From a candidate division Zixibacteria bacterium SM23_81 (GTDB lineage: Bacteria > SM23-81): a stretch of DNA of 64,000 nucleotides. The notes below the pieces were generated by a model. That model saw only the letters and a program-made list of their open reading frames with translations. It searched no databases and had not been told where the DNA came from. Positions 32,885 to 41,687 of this stretch are shown one piece after another (the first letter of the stretch is position 1; each line of letters opens with the position of its first letter). The stretch covers positions 12,804-76,803 of the forward strand of contig LJUY01000008.1 in assembly GCA_001304015.1 (NCBI GenBank). Reading direction: 5' to 3'. A program made the position numbers and the translations under genes.

Positions 32885-33841
32885 TTACTCCAATGCAGGA
32901 TGTCTAGGTGCCAAAGCATACCTATATCTCATCAGTAATGGCCAAGTAATCAGTGTAGTTAAAATCTTATATCGTAATTTCAACTGAGAGTGCCATTCTG
33001 TATCTGGAAGAATCTGAATTTTCCCTTGATGAAAACGTGTCGGATTTCCGGAAAAAGCGTGAGCATGCGCTAGATCAACATGGTTTTTAGAAATGAAGGG
33101 GAGGTCCGAAGGACTCTCGCCGACAAATCTAACGATGTTTTCTATAATAACCTTAGGTTGGGTAACAAAATCCTGGTAGTGAACTTGCATGTATTTAGCG
33201 CTTTGGTCGGAATTATTCCACAAAAGTTCAATAATTACATTCCAAGCTAACCATGATAAGGAGCTTTTTAAAGGACTTAATGTGGGCATGAATATCCCAG
33301 TGCCAGGATCGAACTTTTTTCGCTGCCACGAATAGGTAATCGCTCGGGGATCCCGGATGAGGTGAATAACATATAGGTCGATGACAGATAACATTTTAAG
33401 TAGATACGCATGTGAGGGAAATTTTGAAGAGTCGATGATAATCTTGCTACCGGTTATAGATTGAACTGCTTGATACAGCCGCTGAAATTCATTGGGGTAT
33501 TTTCCCAATCGGGCAGATAGAAATCGCTTTCCCCGGGGCAACAAACCTAGCAGAGTGTGACGCGTACGAATCTTCTCCCTAAAGGCTTGCATCTTCTGGG
33601 CGTCAATTCGATCCAAGGCGCCAAATGCTTCACATAACACCTCTTTCCACATTTTGCATTCTCTAAATGGCACACCGCATGCACAAACTCTGTTTTCTAT
33701 TAAGCCTCGATCCCATATATAGTTCATCTCACCTACTGAGAAGAAGCCATCAATTTCGCCTAGGATTTTGTCTAGAATTGTACTTCCACTTCGACCCAAG
33801 CCAGCAATATATAAAACCTTGATTTTTTTGCTCATTTCCAC
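32885..33841 (-). CDS. PAPS-dependent sulfotransferase-like protein
   Basis: 318 residues. The N-terminus VLYIAGLGRSGSTILDKILG is the 5'-phosphosulfate loop of sulfotransferases (GRSGST), and the later VIHLIRDPRAITYSWQRKKF is the 3'-phosphate-binding motif (RDPR, then Ser). Between them a cysteine-containing stretch (CACGVPFRECKMW) recalls Sulfotransfer_3 proteins of polysaccharide loci. It would transfer sulfate from PAPS to a hydroxyl or amino group on the glycan. No PAPS synthesis gene is in the window. Eight bases downstream of the second polymerase gene's... the neighbour at 33849; same strand, likely co-transcribed. Confidence 0.85.
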   Translation of the reverse strand: MEMSKKIKVLYIAGLGRSGSTILDKILGEIDGFFSVGEMNYIWDRGLIENRVCACGVPFRECKMWKEVLCEAFGALDRIDAQKMQAFREKIRTRHTLLGLLPRGKRFLSARLGKYPNEFQRLYQAVQSITGSKIIIDSSKFPSHAYLLKMLSVIDLYVIHLIRDPRAITYSWQRKKFDPGTGIFMPTLSPLKSSLSWLAWNVIIELLWNNSDQSAKYMQVHYQDFVTQPKVIIENIVRFVGESPSDLPFISKNHVDLAHAHAFSGNPTRFHQGKIQILPDTEWHSQLKLRYKILTTLITWPLLMRYRYALAPRHPALE

Positions 33842-33848
33842 TCCTGGA

Positions 33849-35339
33849 TCAAAGTTGTTTAAAGGCTAGCATGATTGCAGTCGATGTAGTTGAGGTCCAA
33901 ACACCATCATCAGGTGTTTGTTTCACCCCAGCACTTCTTGTATTTTCCATGACCCTTTTTACGACAAGCGCCGCCAATATAAACATGTAAGCTCCACTCA
34001 TGTGAGAATAATCAAACACGTGTTCCACGAAAGACCAAGAAAACAGAGCTACTGTATACCCACACAGTGCTAAACAAAGGATTCTTAAAATTTTATCGTC
34101 TGAATGCCTGAATTTCCAGCCTAAGCTAAATATAGATATCCACATAAATAAGTAGAGCACAAATCCTATATACCCTGTTTCAATGCGATATTGAAGGACG
34201 TCATTGTGCAGTTCAAAGTATTGACCTGAAATCCTTTTTATATAAACTGGCGTAGTTCCAAAACCCTTACCCAGAAAAGATTCTTGTAACTCCTTGGCAA
34301 CTTCCCACTGCTCAAATCGACCCTTAAAATCGATTGAATGTACCGCTGAGCTTACATCGCCTTTGAGCATATACCCAAAGAATTGATTCGGACCGTAGTG
34401 AGGTTTGAACATGCTTTCTTGGAAGCTCGGTGTGTAGAAAAGTACATATATCCCTAGGATGATGAGACCCAAAGAAAGCATGCCCTTAGTTATCAAGGAG
34501 AAAGGCGCTTTTCTGATTGTTAATAAAAAGACCGTAAGTCCACCGAGAACGAGGGCGAGAATAGCTCCCCTTTGTAATATCCAAATGAGCATGATGAAAC
34601 TGTAAATTAACATAAATATTGAAAGTTTTTTTCTTTTGTTCACTAGCCACATGCTTAATGCCAGAATAGCGATAAAAAGAACATAAAACTTAGATGCATG
34701 CCGTCCTGAATATCCTCTGAAGTAATCCGGTGGATTGCCTGGCCAGAGAGCTTTCGCAAAAGGAATTGCAATAGTCGAAACCACCAAGAAAATTATGGCT
34801 CCAATTATGAGCATCTTGAAACACTTTGTAGATGGAATACGCCTGTCCAGCAGCAGAGATAGTGCTAAAAATGCCGCCATGAGTAATTTTGGATAGTACC
34901 TCATTGAATCAACCGGTGAGATGGCCCATAAAATGGTTATTCCTAAATAGCCTATCCATGGAAATATGGCCAAAAGGAATCTTTTGGATTCTCGAGATTT
35001 GACGACCTCGCGTATATTTTGAGCGAAAACCAAGCTATATAGTAAATAAAGGATCGCCAAAAAAGCCGTCCTCACCCAATTTAAAGTGACTAAACCTCCT
35101 ATGCGGTCCAAAGCTCCAGGAAAAGTTAATGCCCCCAGAACGAGATAATAGTACAACAGGTACTCAGCCCGAAACATGAAGATAGCAAATACGATTGAAC
35201 AAAATAGGAGAATAACAAGTATTGAATAGTAGCCCAATCCAGTTATCAAGCCTATTGCACAAGTGAAGAGCATTATTAATAGGATTAGAGTAACTTTAGA
35301 GGATTTTATATTATCTATTGGAGTACGATAACTAATCAC
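33849..35339 (-). CDS. O-antigen polymerase/ligase (Wzy/WaaL family), copy 2
   Basis: About 496 residues from a GTG at 35339 (GGAG just before), which aligns with the start of copy 1 at 29543-30964; a TTG at 35399 overlapping the previous gene is the alternative. Same topology and same loop motifs: SIDFKGRFEQWEVAKE, LGKGFGTTPVYIK and FELHNDVLQYRIETGYIGFV. The two proteins agree at most positions in the helices (for example ALTFPGALDRIGGLVTLNW against ALTFPGALDRLGGLVTLNW), so one arose by duplication. The 24 C-terminal residues are unique to this copy. Confidence 0.88.
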   Translation of the reverse strand: MISYRTPIDNIKSSKVTLILLIMLFTCAIGLITGLGYYSILVILLFCSIVFAIFMFRAEYLLYYYLVLGALTFPGALDRIGGLVTLNWVRTAFLAILYLLYSLVFAQNIREVVKSRESKRFLLAIFPWIGYLGITILWAISPVDSMRYYPKLLMAAFLALSLLLDRRIPSTKCFKMLIIGAIIFLVVSTIAIPFAKALWPGNPPDYFRGYSGRHASKFYVLFIAILALSMWLVNKRKKLSIFMLIYSFIMLIWILQRGAILALVLGGLTVFLLTIRKAPFSLITKGMLSLGLIILGIYVLFYTPSFQESMFKPHYGPNQFFGYMLKGDVSSAVHSIDFKGRFEQWEVAKELQESFLGKGFGTTPVYIKRISGQYFELHNDVLQYRIETGYIGFVLYLFMWISIFSLGWKFRHSDDKILRILCLALCGYTVALFSWSFVEHVFDYSHMSGAYMFILAALVVKRVMENTRSAGVKQTPDDGVWTSTTSTAIMLAFKQL

Positions 35340-35392
35340 TGTCTCCACTCTATGGCAGCGGTTATGACAATTATCTACTATGCTGCAAATAT

Positions 35393-36532
35393 TTAGCAAT
35401 TTCCTGACACATAAGAGATCGCGTCATGAAATCCTGTTATCATTTTTTCAAGAGAACAGTCTTTGACCGCTGTCTCAAAAGCGGCTTTAGACATACTGAT
35501 ATGTACTGCCTCATCCCCCAACAGTTTTTTTATTGATGTCGAAATAGACTCGACAGATGGATCGCATAGAAGTCCATTTTTTCCGTGCTTTAAATATTCA
35601 ATCTCCGGGCCATGAAAGGGGCCTTGCGGCGTTGCTGGGCAAGTAATCACTGGTGTCGCAAAACAAAAAGCATGAACGATAGATAAGCCGATATGACCTG
35701 GATTTATAAAGAGATCTGACGCATACAGATATTTACCAGTCACCTTGCTATCAAAAATTGCTCCGTGGTAATATAACGACGGAAGTTTATGACAATGCTC
35801 TTTAATAACTTCGACTTCAGGACCTGTTCCAATGACATGCAAGGCTATATCAAACTTCGACTGCAATTTTTCAAACACAGATAGCAGAAGGTCAATTCTT
35901 TTTCCCTTTACAAGGCGTCCTATGAATATGAGATGATACCGTTCCTTAAACTGTAATTGGCTCCGAATTTTTTCTCTGCCTATCTTTAGAAATCTATGAT
36001 ATAAGGGAATCAATTCAGAGGTGTCCATCGTATTTTGTGCCACGAATAATTTGGCATCATCGCCCAAGAACTTTGAAACTAACTGTTTCCGAAAATAAGA
36101 GTAAAGTATCACGCCGTCTAATTTTTTGTAGCACATGAGCAGTATCTTGGTTTTGATTGAGAAGGCAGGGTTTATGAATTCTTTGTTGCTGAATCCATGT
36201 GTCCAGGCAACGAATTTGTATCTAAAGAGCGATTTCAAAAAAAACAGAGCCCAAAAGGACAGGTAGCCTAAGGAAAATTCGGAAATCACAATTTCAGGTT
36301 TTTTTTTGAGCAAAGGATTCAGCACGTTTTGAATTACAAGGTTTTCCTTTTTAGGAAAATAAATTCTGTTCATACAAAAATTTGGATAATCCATCATTTT
36401 ATAATTTGATGCCAGGTTAGATCGGAACTTCTCTTTACTGTGGCAGACGATAACACCGTATTTCTTAAATAGCTTCCGGAATATCGGAACGCGATAATGC
36501 GGGACAATTCGCTGATAAAGGAGAATATTCAT
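35393..36532 (-). CDS. GT4-type glycosyltransferase
   Basis: 379 residues starting MNILLYQRIVPHYRVPIFRK, a start typical of GT4 enzymes acting on polymers. The C-terminal half has YHLIFIGRLVKGKRIDLLLS and the nucleotide-sugar contact LFINPGHIGLSIVHAFCFAT, in place of the common E-x7-E (here G-x2-I-V-H-A-F). A hydrophobic segment (LSFWALFFLKSLFRY) lies in the N-terminal half. Co-oriented with the polymerase gene, which starts 54 bases further on. Confidence 0.85.
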   Translation of the reverse strand: MNILLYQRIVPHYRVPIFRKLFKKYGVIVCHSKEKFRSNLASNYKMMDYPNFCMNRIYFPKKENLVIQNVLNPLLKKKPEIVISEFSLGYLSFWALFFLKSLFRYKFVAWTHGFSNKEFINPAFSIKTKILLMCYKKLDGVILYSYFRKQLVSKFLGDDAKLFVAQNTMDTSELIPLYHRFLKIGREKIRSQLQFKERYHLIFIGRLVKGKRIDLLLSVFEKLQSKFDIALHVIGTGPEVEVIKEHCHKLPSLYYHGAIFDSKVTGKYLYASDLFINPGHIGLSIVHAFCFATPVITCPATPQGPFHGPEIEYLKHGKNGLLCDPSVESISTSIKKLLGDEAVHISMSKAAFETAVKDCSLEKMITGFHDAISYVSGNC

Positions 36533-36581
36533 ACACTTTAGCAGGTTCTGAAAACAGGTTCTTACATAGAATATTGCTCTT

Positions 36582-37289
36582 TCACAATGATGTTTTCTTC
36601 AATACTATGGTATATCCATCTGGCTGCCAGTATTTCTTGGCGCCAAGAGCGTACAAGATGTCAGATAATACTGTAAAAGCAAATCTCACTTTTGCCTTGC
36701 ACATTAAAACTGACCTTGGAATAAGCGGTCGGTACAGTCTGGCATACCGAAAGAAGAATTCAATTACTTCGTAGTTGCTCGAAATTTTTTGAAATGTATG
36801 CTGATGGCTATCGATACCAGTGAGATGAGTAATCAAAATGTTTGGTGGATACGCTCGTTGGTGTGTAAAATCATCATAAAAATGGTCCGACAACAGGGGA
36901 GATTGAAAAATAAGTGTTCCTCCAAATTTCAACACGCGGTCTAACTCAATGAGCAGCTTGTATGCTGCAGCAGGTTGAAAATGCTCAATAAGATGTGCAC
37001 AAAAAATTGCGTCGTATGCTGTATCTCTGAAGGGGAGTCGAAGTGCATCGGCTTGAACTACTTTCCCCCCTTTGTCCATGGCAATCCGTAAATGCTCCAT
37101 GTTTAGATCGATACCGATGACCTTTTGATCAAAGGGTGTCATGGAATTTTGTTTGCTAATCTCAATAAATGTACCGGCTCCGCATGGAACATCAAGGATT
37201 ACTCTGCGTTCTCTCAAGAATCGATGATAGATTTTGGAGTAGTCCTGCCGCGATAAAAAGAATTTTCGATATATATCGACGTATTTCAT
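36582..37289 (-). CDS. Class I SAM-dependent methyltransferase
   Basis: 235 residues. Motif I RRVILDVPCGAGTFIE near residue 30, acidic loop VIGIDLNMEHLRIA, motif ALRLPFRDTAYDAIFCAHLI and EHFQPAAAYKLLIELDRVLK, then GGTLIFQSPLLSDHFYDDFT. Methyltransf_11-like fold with an additional C-terminal 80 residues that may hold the substrate pocket. In a block of glycan genes, next to an insertion element; specificity unknown. Confidence 0.85.
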   Translation of the reverse strand: MKYVDIYRKFFLSRQDYSKIYHRFLRERRVILDVPCGAGTFIEISKQNSMTPFDQKVIGIDLNMEHLRIAMDKGGKVVQADALRLPFRDTAYDAIFCAHLIEHFQPAAAYKLLIELDRVLKFGGTLIFQSPLLSDHFYDDFTHQRAYPPNILITHLTGIDSHQHTFQKISSNYEVIEFFFRYARLYRPLIPRSVLMCKAKVRFAFTVLSDILYALGAKKYWQPDGYTIVLKKTSL

Positions 37290-37449
37290 GGTTAGTCAAC
37301 AGAGAAGCTGCACAGATGATTCTCTTGCAGTGTTCATTTGACAAAGTTACGGTTTCTTCTGGGGCTCTGCGCAGAGCATTTCCATCATCTGCAACGATAA
37401 GCAAAACTAGACTCAAGGTATGTAACCGAATAAGATGTGAGTAAGTCAC

Positions 37450-38336
37450 GCGTTGTTTACAGATCTTCGGGATAAAAGTATTCCAGCAACTTCTCCAGTG
37501 GAGTCATGTTCCCGATGGATTTATGAGGCTTGACTGTGTTATAGTAGTTCACGAAGCGTTTGAGTTCCGTCTGGCGATGAGCTGAAGAGTTGAACTTGGT
37601 CTTCTGGTGCCACATGTGCATGATCGTCTTCAGCACTCGTTCGGCTTTGCCATTGGTCTTGGGATTGCGCACCTTGGTGAAGCGCTGCTCAATGTGATGG
37701 TCTTGGCACAACAGCATAAAGGCATGATGCTCAGGATCGCCCTTGTACTCCTTGCCATTGTCGGTGTAATACTGCTCGATGGTGTAGGGACATTCATCCA
37801 GGACCTGCTCTAAGAACTGCTTGGCGGCGTATTGGGTCTTATTGGGCAGGATGGCAGCATACAGCTCCCGGGAGAAATCGTCAAGGGCCACGAACAGATA
37901 CTCGTGGCGATCTAAGGACGATTGACCCTGGATCACCGGCAGCCGTTTGGTATCGCCATGCAGCATCTGGCCAGGATAGTCCTTGTTATAGCGCTTGGCC
38001 TGACGCTTGCGCTGTTCTTCTAAAGCCCGCTCGATCTTGGCCAGACGCTTGAGACCATGCTTCACACAGCGATACCGCTTATTGGTGCTGTTGTGAATCG
38101 AGAAGTCCCGATCCCGACCACGCTGAATGATCTTATAGATCGTCGGCCGACTGACATGGTACTCCCGGGCCAGATCGGTGAGCCGACAACTCTCTTGATA
38201 GTACCGTCGATAGATCTCTTTTCGCTGGAGCGGGGTCAACCGCGTCCTCTTGTGAATGACCATCTGGGATCTCCTTTTCTGAAAAACCACCTTCTGTTAA
38301 ATCTAGTATAGGAAATCCCAAAACTGTAAACAACGC
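37450..38336 (-). mobile_element. IS481-like insertion sequence (887 bp)
   Basis: A single transposase gene is flanked by a perfect 13-base inverted repeat, GCGTTGTTTACAG at 37450-37462 and CTGTAAACAACGC at 38324-38336. The TGT/ACA core inside it matches IS481-family ends. No target-site duplication is obvious beside the repeats. The element lies between two methyltransferase genes without clearly interrupting either. Confidence 0.8.
37457..38260 (-). CDS. DDE transposase of the IS481 family
   Basis: 267 residues from the ATG at 38260 (MVIHKRTRLTPLQRKEIYRR). N-terminal helix-turn-helix (LTDLAREYHVSRPTIYKIIQ), a basic linker and the integrase core with the catalytic triad: Asp in MLHGDTKRLP, Asp in YYTDNGKEYKGD, Glu in KTNGKAERVLKT. 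The C-terminus YNTVKPHKSIGNMTPLEKLL is typical for the rve family. The gene looks intact, so the element may still be active. The open frame continues 10 codons further upstream. Confidence 0.92.
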   Translation of the reverse strand, partial: VIHKRTRLTPLQRKEIYRRYYQESCRLTDLAREYHVSRPTIYKIIQRGRDRDFSIHNSTNKRYRCVKHGLKRLAKIERALEEQRKRQAKRYNKDYPGQMLHGDTKRLPVIQGQSSLDRHEYLFVALDDFSRELYAAILPNKTQYAAKQFLEQVLDECPYTIEQYYTDNGKEYKGDPEHHAFMLLCQDHHIEQRFTKVRNPKTNGKAERVLKTIMHMWHQKTKFNSSAHRQTELKRFVNYYNTVKPHKSIGNMTPLEKLLEYFYPEDL

Positions 38337-38649
38337 TAATATAAATCACAAATAAGAACTTTAAGAATGCCTGTGATAACAAACCAGCGTGGACTGTTAG
38401 ATGGCTTCAAAATAACGCTAGAGAAATCTGGCCTGTGAACGGGAGGACATACGGATCACCTTTTCTTGTAAAGAGTCCCAAAGTTTAGGTCCGCCCAAGT
38501 TCGAGCCACCCAGTTCGGTATAAGATGAAATTAATTTACTGTTTAACCTCGATGGTGAAAACACCCTCAGAAATGGAAATGACTTTAGAGGTAAATGTCT
38601 GGATATAGGGATTTGATATGTGAAACAATGCATGAGCAGGCCAATTTGT
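38337..38649. other. Non-coding gap beside the insertion element
   Basis: 313 bases with no convincing gene. The minus strand has a short protein-like run near 38410-38520 (TELGGSNLGGPKLWDSLQEK) in an open frame without a proper start, possibly a leftover of another gene. Confidence 0.45.
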
Positions 38650-39309
38650 TCAAACAACAATCTTCTTGCATAAGTAGAATATTTGAGAATTATTATATGC
38701 ATACAACCACTCTTTTTGAATATCAAAATATCGTGTTATATTCCGCCTTATTCTTCGCTTTGAGAAACCCCTCTTACCTGGTTCCCAATAATGTCCGCCG
38801 GTAACAACATGAGATTTCCAAAACAAAGGCAACCTCTTGATGATGTTTAGCTGTCGTTCACCATACTTGCTTAGGTAAAGATGGACCTTAAACGTAAGGC
38901 CCGCGTATGGTAAAGACATAATTAAATAGCTACGCGTAATTGCTGCAATATTTTGTAAAGCATTGCCAAAGTCACTAAACTTCAAATGTTCCAGGACTTC
39001 ATAGCATAAAACAAGATCAAACTGTTGTTTCACTTTTCGCCGTAATTCTGTAACAGAACAGACGATATCAGGATTTAATTTGGGATTATAATCTATCGTG
39101 ACAGGATAAAAGCCAAAATTTCTCAATAACGATGACGTCACCACATTTCCTATGCCGATCTCTGCGATCGTGTTAATGGGCTCAGCTCTAGCCAATTCCA
39201 AGACCGACATCAGTTGTTCACGATAGGTTAAAAATCGGCTAATTCCCAAGTAGGCGTCAGTAAAATATATGCCGGAATCCACTCGGGGCTTGTAAATATG
39301 TTTTCTCAT
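38650..39309 (-). CDS. Class I SAM-dependent methyltransferase-like protein
   Basis: 219 residues. TIAEIGIGNVVTSSLLRNFG is a motif-I variant (E-I-G-I-G-N), YPVTIDYNPKLNPDIVCSV a motif-II-like acidic strand, and FDLVLCYEVLEHLKFSDFGN motif III. Similar proteins occur in archaeal and bacterial surface-glycan loci. The C-terminal third is basic and aromatic. The motif I change leaves catalytic activity likely but unproven. Confidence 0.78.
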   Translation of the reverse strand: MRKHIYKPRVDSGIYFTDAYLGISRFLTYREQLMSVLELARAEPINTIAEIGIGNVVTSSLLRNFGFYPVTIDYNPKLNPDIVCSVTELRRKVKQQFDLVLCYEVLEHLKFSDFGNALQNIAAITRSYLIMSLPYAGLTFKVHLYLSKYGERQLNIIKRLPLFWKSHVVTGGHYWEPGKRGFSKRRIRRNITRYFDIQKEWLYAYNNSQIFYLCKKIVV

Positions 39310-39465
39310 GCTGATCGTCGCTAAGAGCCAGGCTATTTTTTAATACAATATTGGGGATTGTTCAAATAACCATGCTTAGGCTGGGAAATCAAACGTGTCA
39401 AATTCTCACAGGAGCGGCTGAAGTTTACGTTTTCTCCTCCATACTTTTGGAATAATCCTGTTATT

Positions 39466-40506
39466 TCAGTGCTCTGTGGCGGTTAAAATTTCCTTGAGAA
39501 TTACGTCGATGATCCTCTTATTGCTCTGAGGTGACGGAAGACATACCTCTCTCTTTCGCGGAACGATGTGTTGAACATCTGCAATCGATTGGAGGAAATG
39601 CAATTTGCCTTGCTCGACCAGAGTCTGATCAAGAATTCCTCGCTTACCGCTGAACACGCTGAAGACAGGCAGTCCCAGAAGAGCAGCCTCCCGGTTCATG
39701 GTGCCCCCGCCGCTGATAACAAGATCTGAGTGCCACAGCAAGTTAAGCCCGTCAACGGGTTTTTCAGGAATCACCAAGCCCTGGTGAGAGGGATAGGAAC
39801 GCAAAAGGTCTATTCTTTGGTCCTCGGTCCGGGGCAGCACCACAGCCACAGCTGCTTTTTGAGCCAGGATATGTTGCAGGGCTGCCTCAAAGAGCAACTC
39901 GCTGCGAGGATTATGATAATGGGCCAATGTCGCGGGTGGACGCAGTGTCACCAACACTTGATCCTTGCCTATGCCCAATTGGCTGTATATCTCAGAATCC
40001 GGTTGAAAATCTCCCAGATAGACCTCCTCTTTAAAACCAGGGTACCTGACCACCTTTGTGGCATCCAGACCAATAGATCCGAGAATATTATCTGGGATGA
40101 GCTCAGGGAGAAGGACTTTCGTTGAAAACTTGTTAAAGATTCCTGTGAAGACGTGTTCGTAGTCATACAAAGTGACACACGGGATTCTCATCAAGTAAGA
40201 GGTCCATACCAATGATCGAGAGCCATGGCTGACAGCTACATCGATCTTCTGCCGGCGAACGAAACGGAGTAGCTGTAAGGAGCGAATACCCAATCCGGCT
40301 ATCTTCGATAGTAACGCCTTCCCATAATGTCGCCCGATGGGGACGAAGGCAATCTGATGGAGCTCGAGAAGACCGTGGGTTTGGGCACATGCTCTTGCCG
40401 TGATAACCACTTCATGTCCGGCCTCCTGTAGCTGCTTCACGATGGGCGCAAAGAAGAGCACGTGGGGAGAATTGTCGATGTCGATCCAGATGCATTTTCT
40501 GGTCAT
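39466..40506 (-). CDS. DUF354 family protein (GT-B-like fold)
   Basis: 346 residues from the ATG at 40506, overlapping the preceding stop as ATGA. The start KCIWIDIDNSPHVLFFAPIV and the core (PCVTLYDYEH, LWHSDLVISGGGTMNREAAL) identify DUF354, a family with the two-Rossmann layout of UDP-GlcNAc 2-epimerase/MurG-type proteins, found in polysaccharide loci. It probably binds a nucleotide sugar or polymer; the reaction is unknown. Last gene of a four-gene coupled cassette. Confidence 0.85.
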   Translation of the reverse strand: MTRKCIWIDIDNSPHVLFFAPIVKQLQEAGHEVVITARACAQTHGLLELHQIAFVPIGRHYGKALLSKIAGLGIRSLQLLRFVRRQKIDVAVSHGSRSLVWTSYLMRIPCVTLYDYEHVFTGIFNKFSTKVLLPELIPDNILGSIGLDATKVVRYPGFKEEVYLGDFQPDSEIYSQLGIGKDQVLVTLRPPATLAHYHNPRSELLFEAALQHILAQKAAVAVVLPRTEDQRIDLLRSYPSHQGLVIPEKPVDGLNLLWHSDLVISGGGTMNREAALLGLPVFSVFSGKRGILDQTLVEQGKLHFLQSIADVQHIVPRKREVCLPSPQSNKRIIDVILKEILTATEH

Positions 40507-41687
40507 GTCTTTTCTTTCCCCTCGTTCAAGGCCGATAAAAGCTCGCTTAGGGCATAGAACATCCATGCTTGACCCCAGCGCATGTAAGGGATTTTGTTAG
40601 TTAAAAACCGTCCTTTTCGGTAGTAAAAGTAGCCCTCCCGGTCCTGCAGATTCTGGATGGACCACCGGGCTATCTTTTGGGCAAAAGCCAAGCTGTTTTT
40701 GCTTCGTGCACGTAATCGCGTAAAGGTGATGACACCTTGAGTGGCGCAATGGATATCGATGGGGTAGAGGCTGTTATGGTAATACTTTGGTACCCCATTC
40801 CGATGGAACAGATGTCGCCGATAAAAATCTAAACCGGCCTCCAGATGGGTCAACAGATCTGTGCTGCCAATGCTCGTCATGATGTTGTCGAGAGCCACGA
40901 GGATAAAACCGGTGTGATGGCCATCCACCCAGTGCTGAGTCTCCTCTTTTCCGTAAAACCACGAACCGTCTTTGTTTTGGTGCCTGACCACGAAGTTGGT
41001 GGCCTTTTGTGCCGCATCGAGAAGAGGCTTATCCCTACACAGCCGGTGGACGCGACTCAGTATGTGGGCAGCGAGGATGTTTGCGTTGTAGACCTGAAGA
41101 TGATCCAAGGGCGTGTAGCTGAAGCAGAGTTCGTCTTTCTGTTCCCAGCGGTGAAGGTCCTGAAGGAAGAAGTCGCAGGAGCTTCGGGCCATCTGTAGCA
41201 CCTCTTCTTGTCCCAGAACCTCGTAGAGATTCAGAAGCGCATCGGCGACGAAAGCTGTGTTGACGGCAGTAGGAGTGCCTTGCGGTAAGAAAAAGAAACG
41301 TGACTGCCAGTCGAAATTGTATCCCCAGCAATATCCACTATAACCTTGACAAGTAAGTTTTTTGAGAAGATTCAGGAAACGCTGACATAGCAAAAGATAT
41401 CTTTGCTCCCCAGAGAGGCGATGGAGGATCACGCAGCCGCTTAGAAAGAGACTGAGCCCTTTGGGATTCAAACCTTTCTTCGTTCCCAGGATGGGTCTTA
41501 GGTTAATGGGCGACCTCTTGGCAATTTGAGCAAAAGCCAATCTTGCCCACCAACTCTTGAGGGGCAACGCGTGGAAGAACTTGCTGTTTAAACCATCATA
41601 TGGATCGTATCCGCTCCATTCCTGCGATTGACAGTAGACAAACAGTCGCTGGAGCGCCACGCTATAATATCTGTCCGGTTCGCTCAT
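40503..41687 (-). CDS. Alpha/alpha-toroid protein of a polysaccharide cassette
   Basis: 394 residues from the ATG at 41687, which forms ATGA with the stop of the fused oxidoreductase gene. Pairs of helices repeat through the protein (for example TAFVADALLNLYEVLGQEEV and YNANILAAHILSRVHRLCRD), with conserved-looking HWVDGHHTGFILVALDNI, KDGSWFYGKEE and YMRWGQAWMFYALSELL. This layout is an (alpha/alpha)6 barrel as in glycan lyases, epimerases and unsaturated hydrolases; such genes are often wrongly labelled aminolevulinate dehydratase. No signal peptide, so cytosolic. It may act on a sugar intermediate. Function unproven. Confidence 0.8.
   Translation of the reverse strand: MSEPDRYYSVALQRLFVYCQSQEWSGYDPYDGLNSKFFHALPLKSWWARLAFAQIAKRSPINLRPILGTKKGLNPKGLSLFLSGCVILHRLSGEQRYLLLCQRFLNLLKKLTCQGYSGYCWGYNFDWQSRFFFLPQGTPTAVNTAFVADALLNLYEVLGQEEVLQMARSSCDFFLQDLHRWEQKDELCFSYTPLDHLQVYNANILAAHILSRVHRLCRDKPLLDAAQKATNFVVRHQNKDGSWFYGKEETQHWVDGHHTGFILVALDNIMTSIGSTDLLTHLEAGLDFYRRHLFHRNGVPKYYHNSLYPIDIHCATQGVITFTRLRARSKNSLAFAQKIARWSIQNLQDREGYFYYRKGRFLTNKIPYMRWGQAWMFYALSELLSALNEGKEKT

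Noticed and set aside
37192-37449. 85-codon minus-strand frame between the methyltransferase gene and the insertion element
   Set aside because: Overlaps the start of the methyltransferase gene, low complexity, no ribosome-binding site.
38418-38726. 102-codon minus-strand frame beside the insertion element
   Set aside because: Overlaps the methyltransferase gene's 3' end and has no start signal; only a short part looks protein-like.
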